From assembly GCA_018725345.1 (NCBI GenBank), contig QLUI01000072.1, forward strand, positions 1 to 7,837: DNA of 7,837 nucleotides. Reading direction: 5' to 3'. The notes below the pieces were generated by a model. That model was not told where the DNA came from, searched no databases, and was given only the letters and a program-made list of their open reading frames with translations. Within the stretch, counting starts at the first letter, position 1. Each line of letters begins with the position of its first letter. A program made the translations under genes and the position numbers. Of the stretch, positions 6,476-7,837 are shown one piece after another. The DNA is from Bacillota bacterium. GTDB taxonomy: Bacteria > Bacillota > Dethiobacteria > Dethiobacterales > Dethiobacteraceae.

Positions 6476-6730
6476 ATGAAAACATACCCAAAACGAAGGA
6501 TCTCAACTTATGCGTGGCCGGTAATTGCGGTGGCGTTAACAGTTTCTATGGTGCTTTATCCGGAAGACGCGTTTGCTGCGGCAGTTAAGGGACTGGATGT
6601 CTGGTGGAATATTATCTGGCAGAAAACGATCCAGATGAGCTGGCTGTTTGTCTGTCTGACTATTGGCTTAATACTCCTAGGTCTCTCTTTGGGAGCGTTG
6701 CGAAGAATAAAAATTATTTTTTGGCGTTAG
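6476..6730 (+). CDS. small membrane protein, possible shortened YlbJ-like protein
   Basis: 84 residues, the only likely plus-strand gene. Seen: a basic N-terminus (KRR at 6-8), a hydrophobic segment at about 13-28, a loop reading YPEDAFAAAVKGLDVWWN (28-45), a second hydrophobic segment at about 56-75, and a basic end (RRIKIIFWR). The YPE..AF.AA..GL..WW pattern recalls, from memory, the N-terminus of the sporulation membrane protein YlbJ, a multi-span protein of about 400 residues whose gene often lies between coaD and ylbL, as here. After WWNII the resemblance ends. It could be an internally deleted YlbJ, a separate small family, or a protein with a signal peptide cut after AFA. The good ribosome binding site and intact frame argue for a real gene. 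It converges on coaD and overlaps it by 17 bp. Function unknown. Confidence 0.65.
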   Translation: MKTYPKRRISTYAWPVIAVALTVSMVLYPEDAFAAAVKGLDVWWNIIWQKTIQMSWLFVCLTIGLILLGLSLGALRRIKIIFWR

Positions 6731-7217
6731 TTTTTCTTACCTCACAAATTTTACGCATTATAATATTATAAATCTCATTTGGCACAAGCTCGCAGATATC
6801 ACCGCCATAAAATCCAATTTCCTTGATAATACTGCTTGAAACATAAGAATAGTGGTTGTTTGTCATCATAAACATTGTTTCTAAACGCGGATCCAGTTTC
6901 CGGTTTACTAGTGCCATCTGAAACTCGAATTCAAAGTCACCCATGGCACGCAACCCTTTAACTATAATATTGCAGTTGTTTTGCTTCGCATAATCAATCA
7001 GCAGGCCATTATACGCATCTACTTCGACATTATCGTATTTTTTTGCAATCATTTTTATCATTTCCACCCGCTCTTCAATGGTAAATAACGGCTCTTTGCG
7101 TGGGTTTTCCAAAACGGTGACAATCACCTTTGCAAACACACAGCTCGCTCTGTCAATAATGTCTCTATGCCCATTTGTTAACGGGTCGAAACTCCCGGGA
7201 TAAATAGCTACGTTCAC
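6714..7217 (-). CDS. coaD: phosphopantetheine adenylyltransferase CoaD
   Basis: Adds AMP from ATP to 4'-phosphopantetheine, giving dephospho-CoA, the second-to-last step of coenzyme A synthesis; cytosolic hexamer in known cases. It has 167 residues from GTG at 7217. That start puts the conserved YPGSFDPLTNGH at residues 6-17, including the nucleotidyltransferase TxxH motif (Thr14, His17). Other motifs are KGLRAMGDFEFEFQMA, NRKLDP and the C-terminal SSSIIKE segment. The frame is open to an ATG at 7250, but the extra 11 residues would overlap rsmD and have no family counterpart. A GGGAGG site at 7227-7232 fits the GTG. The gap to rsmD is 5 bases, the usual rsmD-coaD pair. Its 3' end overlaps the convergent small gene, and no strong terminator is seen there. 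Confidence 0.97.
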   Translation of the reverse strand: MNVAIYPGSFDPLTNGHRDIIDRASCVFAKVIVTVLENPRKEPLFTIEERVEMIKMIAKKYDNVEVDAYNGLLIDYAKQNNCNIIVKGLRAMGDFEFEFQMALVNRKLDPRLETMFMMTNNHYSYVSSSIIKEIGFYGGDICELVPNEIYNIIMRKICEVRKTNAKK

Positions 7218-7222
7218 TAAAC

Positions 7223-7810
7223 TTATCCTCCCTCTTCTTTCGGCAGACACCCGTCCGCCGTGAAAACCACGGGAACAATAAAAGAAAGTGTAGTGTTGCC
7301 ATAAGTTTTCTCTCTAATCTTCCTCCAGTGATCAGCATTATACCAACAGTGATCCCGGCTGTGATGCTCAACCACTAGCAGACCGCCGGGCAATAGCAAA
7401 GGCATAGCTAGTTGAAGTGTTAGCTCCAATTCATGGCTGTAATAAGGGGGGTCAAAAAAAATCAAGTTAAAACCTGCCGCATTTTTAGCCAGATAAGTTA
7501 ACGCAGCCTCTGCATCCATGGTGAGCATGACGGCCTGGTCAGCCAAACCGGTCAACGATAAGTTCTCTTTGATTATTTTAGCACAAAGAGAACTTTTTTC
7601 AACAAAGACACAGCTCCGAGCTCCGCGGCTAAGGGCTTCAATGCCTACGCCGCCACTTCCTGCAAACACGTCAAGAAAGCTGCAATCGGCAACCCTAATT
7701 GCGAGAATATTAAAAAGAGCTTCTTTAATTCGATCTGCAGTCGGGCGGGTTTCCATGCCTTTTCTTGTCTTCAGCCGCCGCCCTCGCGCACTACCCGCAA
7801 TGATGCGCAT
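7223..7810 (-). CDS. rsmD: 16S rRNA (guanine(966)-N2)-methyltransferase RsmD
   Basis: Methylates G966 (E. coli numbering) of 16S rRNA in the small subunit with S-adenosylmethionine. It has 195 residues, a normal length. Seen: the N-terminal MRIIAGSARGRRL with TRPTADRIKEALFN (21-34), typical of RsmD; the S-adenosylmethionine-binding loop DVFAGSGGVGIEALSRGA beginning at Asp47; the acidic Glu71 after the second strand; and the catalytic DPPY at 120-123, marking an amino-group methyltransferase. ATG at 7810 has a GAGGTG site 5 bases upstream. It ends in a purine-rich stretch that also serves as the coaD ribosome binding site. The C-terminal tail (CLPKEEGG) is not conserved as far as I can tell. 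Confidence 0.96.
   Translation of the reverse strand: MRIIAGSARGRRLKTRKGMETRPTADRIKEALFNILAIRVADCSFLDVFAGSGGVGIEALSRGARSCVFVEKSSLCAKIIKENLSLTGLADQAVMLTMDAEAALTYLAKNAAGFNLIFFDPPYYSHELELTLQLAMPLLLPGGLLVVEHHSRDHCWYNADHWRKIREKTYGNTTLSFIVPVVFTADGCLPKEEGG
7227..7232 (-). promoter_or_regulatory. coaD ribosome binding site within the rsmD 3' end
   Basis: Minus-strand GGGAGG, 9 bases before the GTG at 7217, embedded in the last codons of rsmD. It decides the coaD start in favour of GTG over the ATG at 7250 and suggests that the two genes are translated from one message. Confidence 0.7.
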
Positions 7811-7837
7811 CTGACCACCTCAATCATAACAGTTACC

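Noticed and set aside
6700..6716. Intrinsic terminator after coaD
   Set aside because: Runs of A and T can pair weakly, but there is no GC-rich stem.
7218..7250. ATG at 7250 as an upstream start of coaD
   Set aside because: It would overlap the rsmD end and add 11 residues before the conserved N-terminus; GTG at 7217 has the better ribosome binding site.
7165..7371. 68-codon minus-strand frame across the rsmD-coaD junction
   Set aside because: It lies in another frame over two well-identified genes and its product has no recognisable features.
7811..7837. End of an upstream gene (such as recG) before rsmD
   Set aside because: 27 bases are too few to identify a gene; only the rsmD ribosome binding site can be supported.

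Overview
The window is an ordinary-looking stretch of a Bacillota chromosome, probably a Clostridia or Negativicutes relative with mid-range GC. The evidence is gene order: rsmD, coaD, a YlbL/SepM-type Lon-PDZ protease, a YceD/DUF177 protein, rpmF, plsX and a fatty-acid synthesis (fab) cluster. This is close to the Bacillus ylbH-ylbI-ylbJ-ylbL-ylbN-rpmF block joined to plsX and fab genes. Use of FabK rather than FabI as enoyl-ACP reductase, a zinc-ribbon-type L32, and TTG/GTG starts with strong purine-rich ribosome binding sites also fit. The exact genus cannot be read from the window.

All main genes are on the minus strand, so transcription runs from high to low coordinates. (1) 7810-6714: rsmD and coaD, 5 bases apart, for 16S rRNA methylation and coenzyme A synthesis. 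(2) 6730-6476: a small plus-strand gene for an 84-residue membrane protein, convergent with coaD and overlapping its 3' end by 17 bp. It lies where ylbJ often lies, and its first half resembles the YlbJ N-terminus. (3) 6377-5376: the membrane-anchored PDZ-Lon protease. (4) About 5322-5294: a perfect consensus housekeeping promoter, TTGACA-17 bp-TATAAT, followed by yceD (DUF177) and rpmF. (5) 4576-4507: a terminator-like hairpin and a palindrome-rich leader between rpmF and plsX. (6) 4480-1: plsX, fabH, fabK, fabD and fabG, tightly packed, with fabG running off the left edge.

The fab genes form most of a type II fatty acid synthase. FabD makes malonyl-ACP, FabH primes the chain, FabG does the first reduction and FabK the last. 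PlsX passes finished acyl chains to phospholipid synthesis as acyl-phosphate. The acyl carrier protein, the dehydratase and the elongating ketosynthase are not in the window; acpP and fabF may follow fabG. CoaD makes a precursor of the coenzyme A on which these steps depend. Cotranscription of yceD and rpmF with the lipid genes links ribosome assembly to membrane synthesis, as in many bacteria.

I see no defence system, mobile element, CRISPR array, tRNA or rRNA. The points most worth checking are the small YlbJ-like protein, the structured rpmF-plsX spacer, and the ideal promoter with a 20-bp-spaced direct repeat upstream. The latter is notable because no fapR regulator lies beside plsX.
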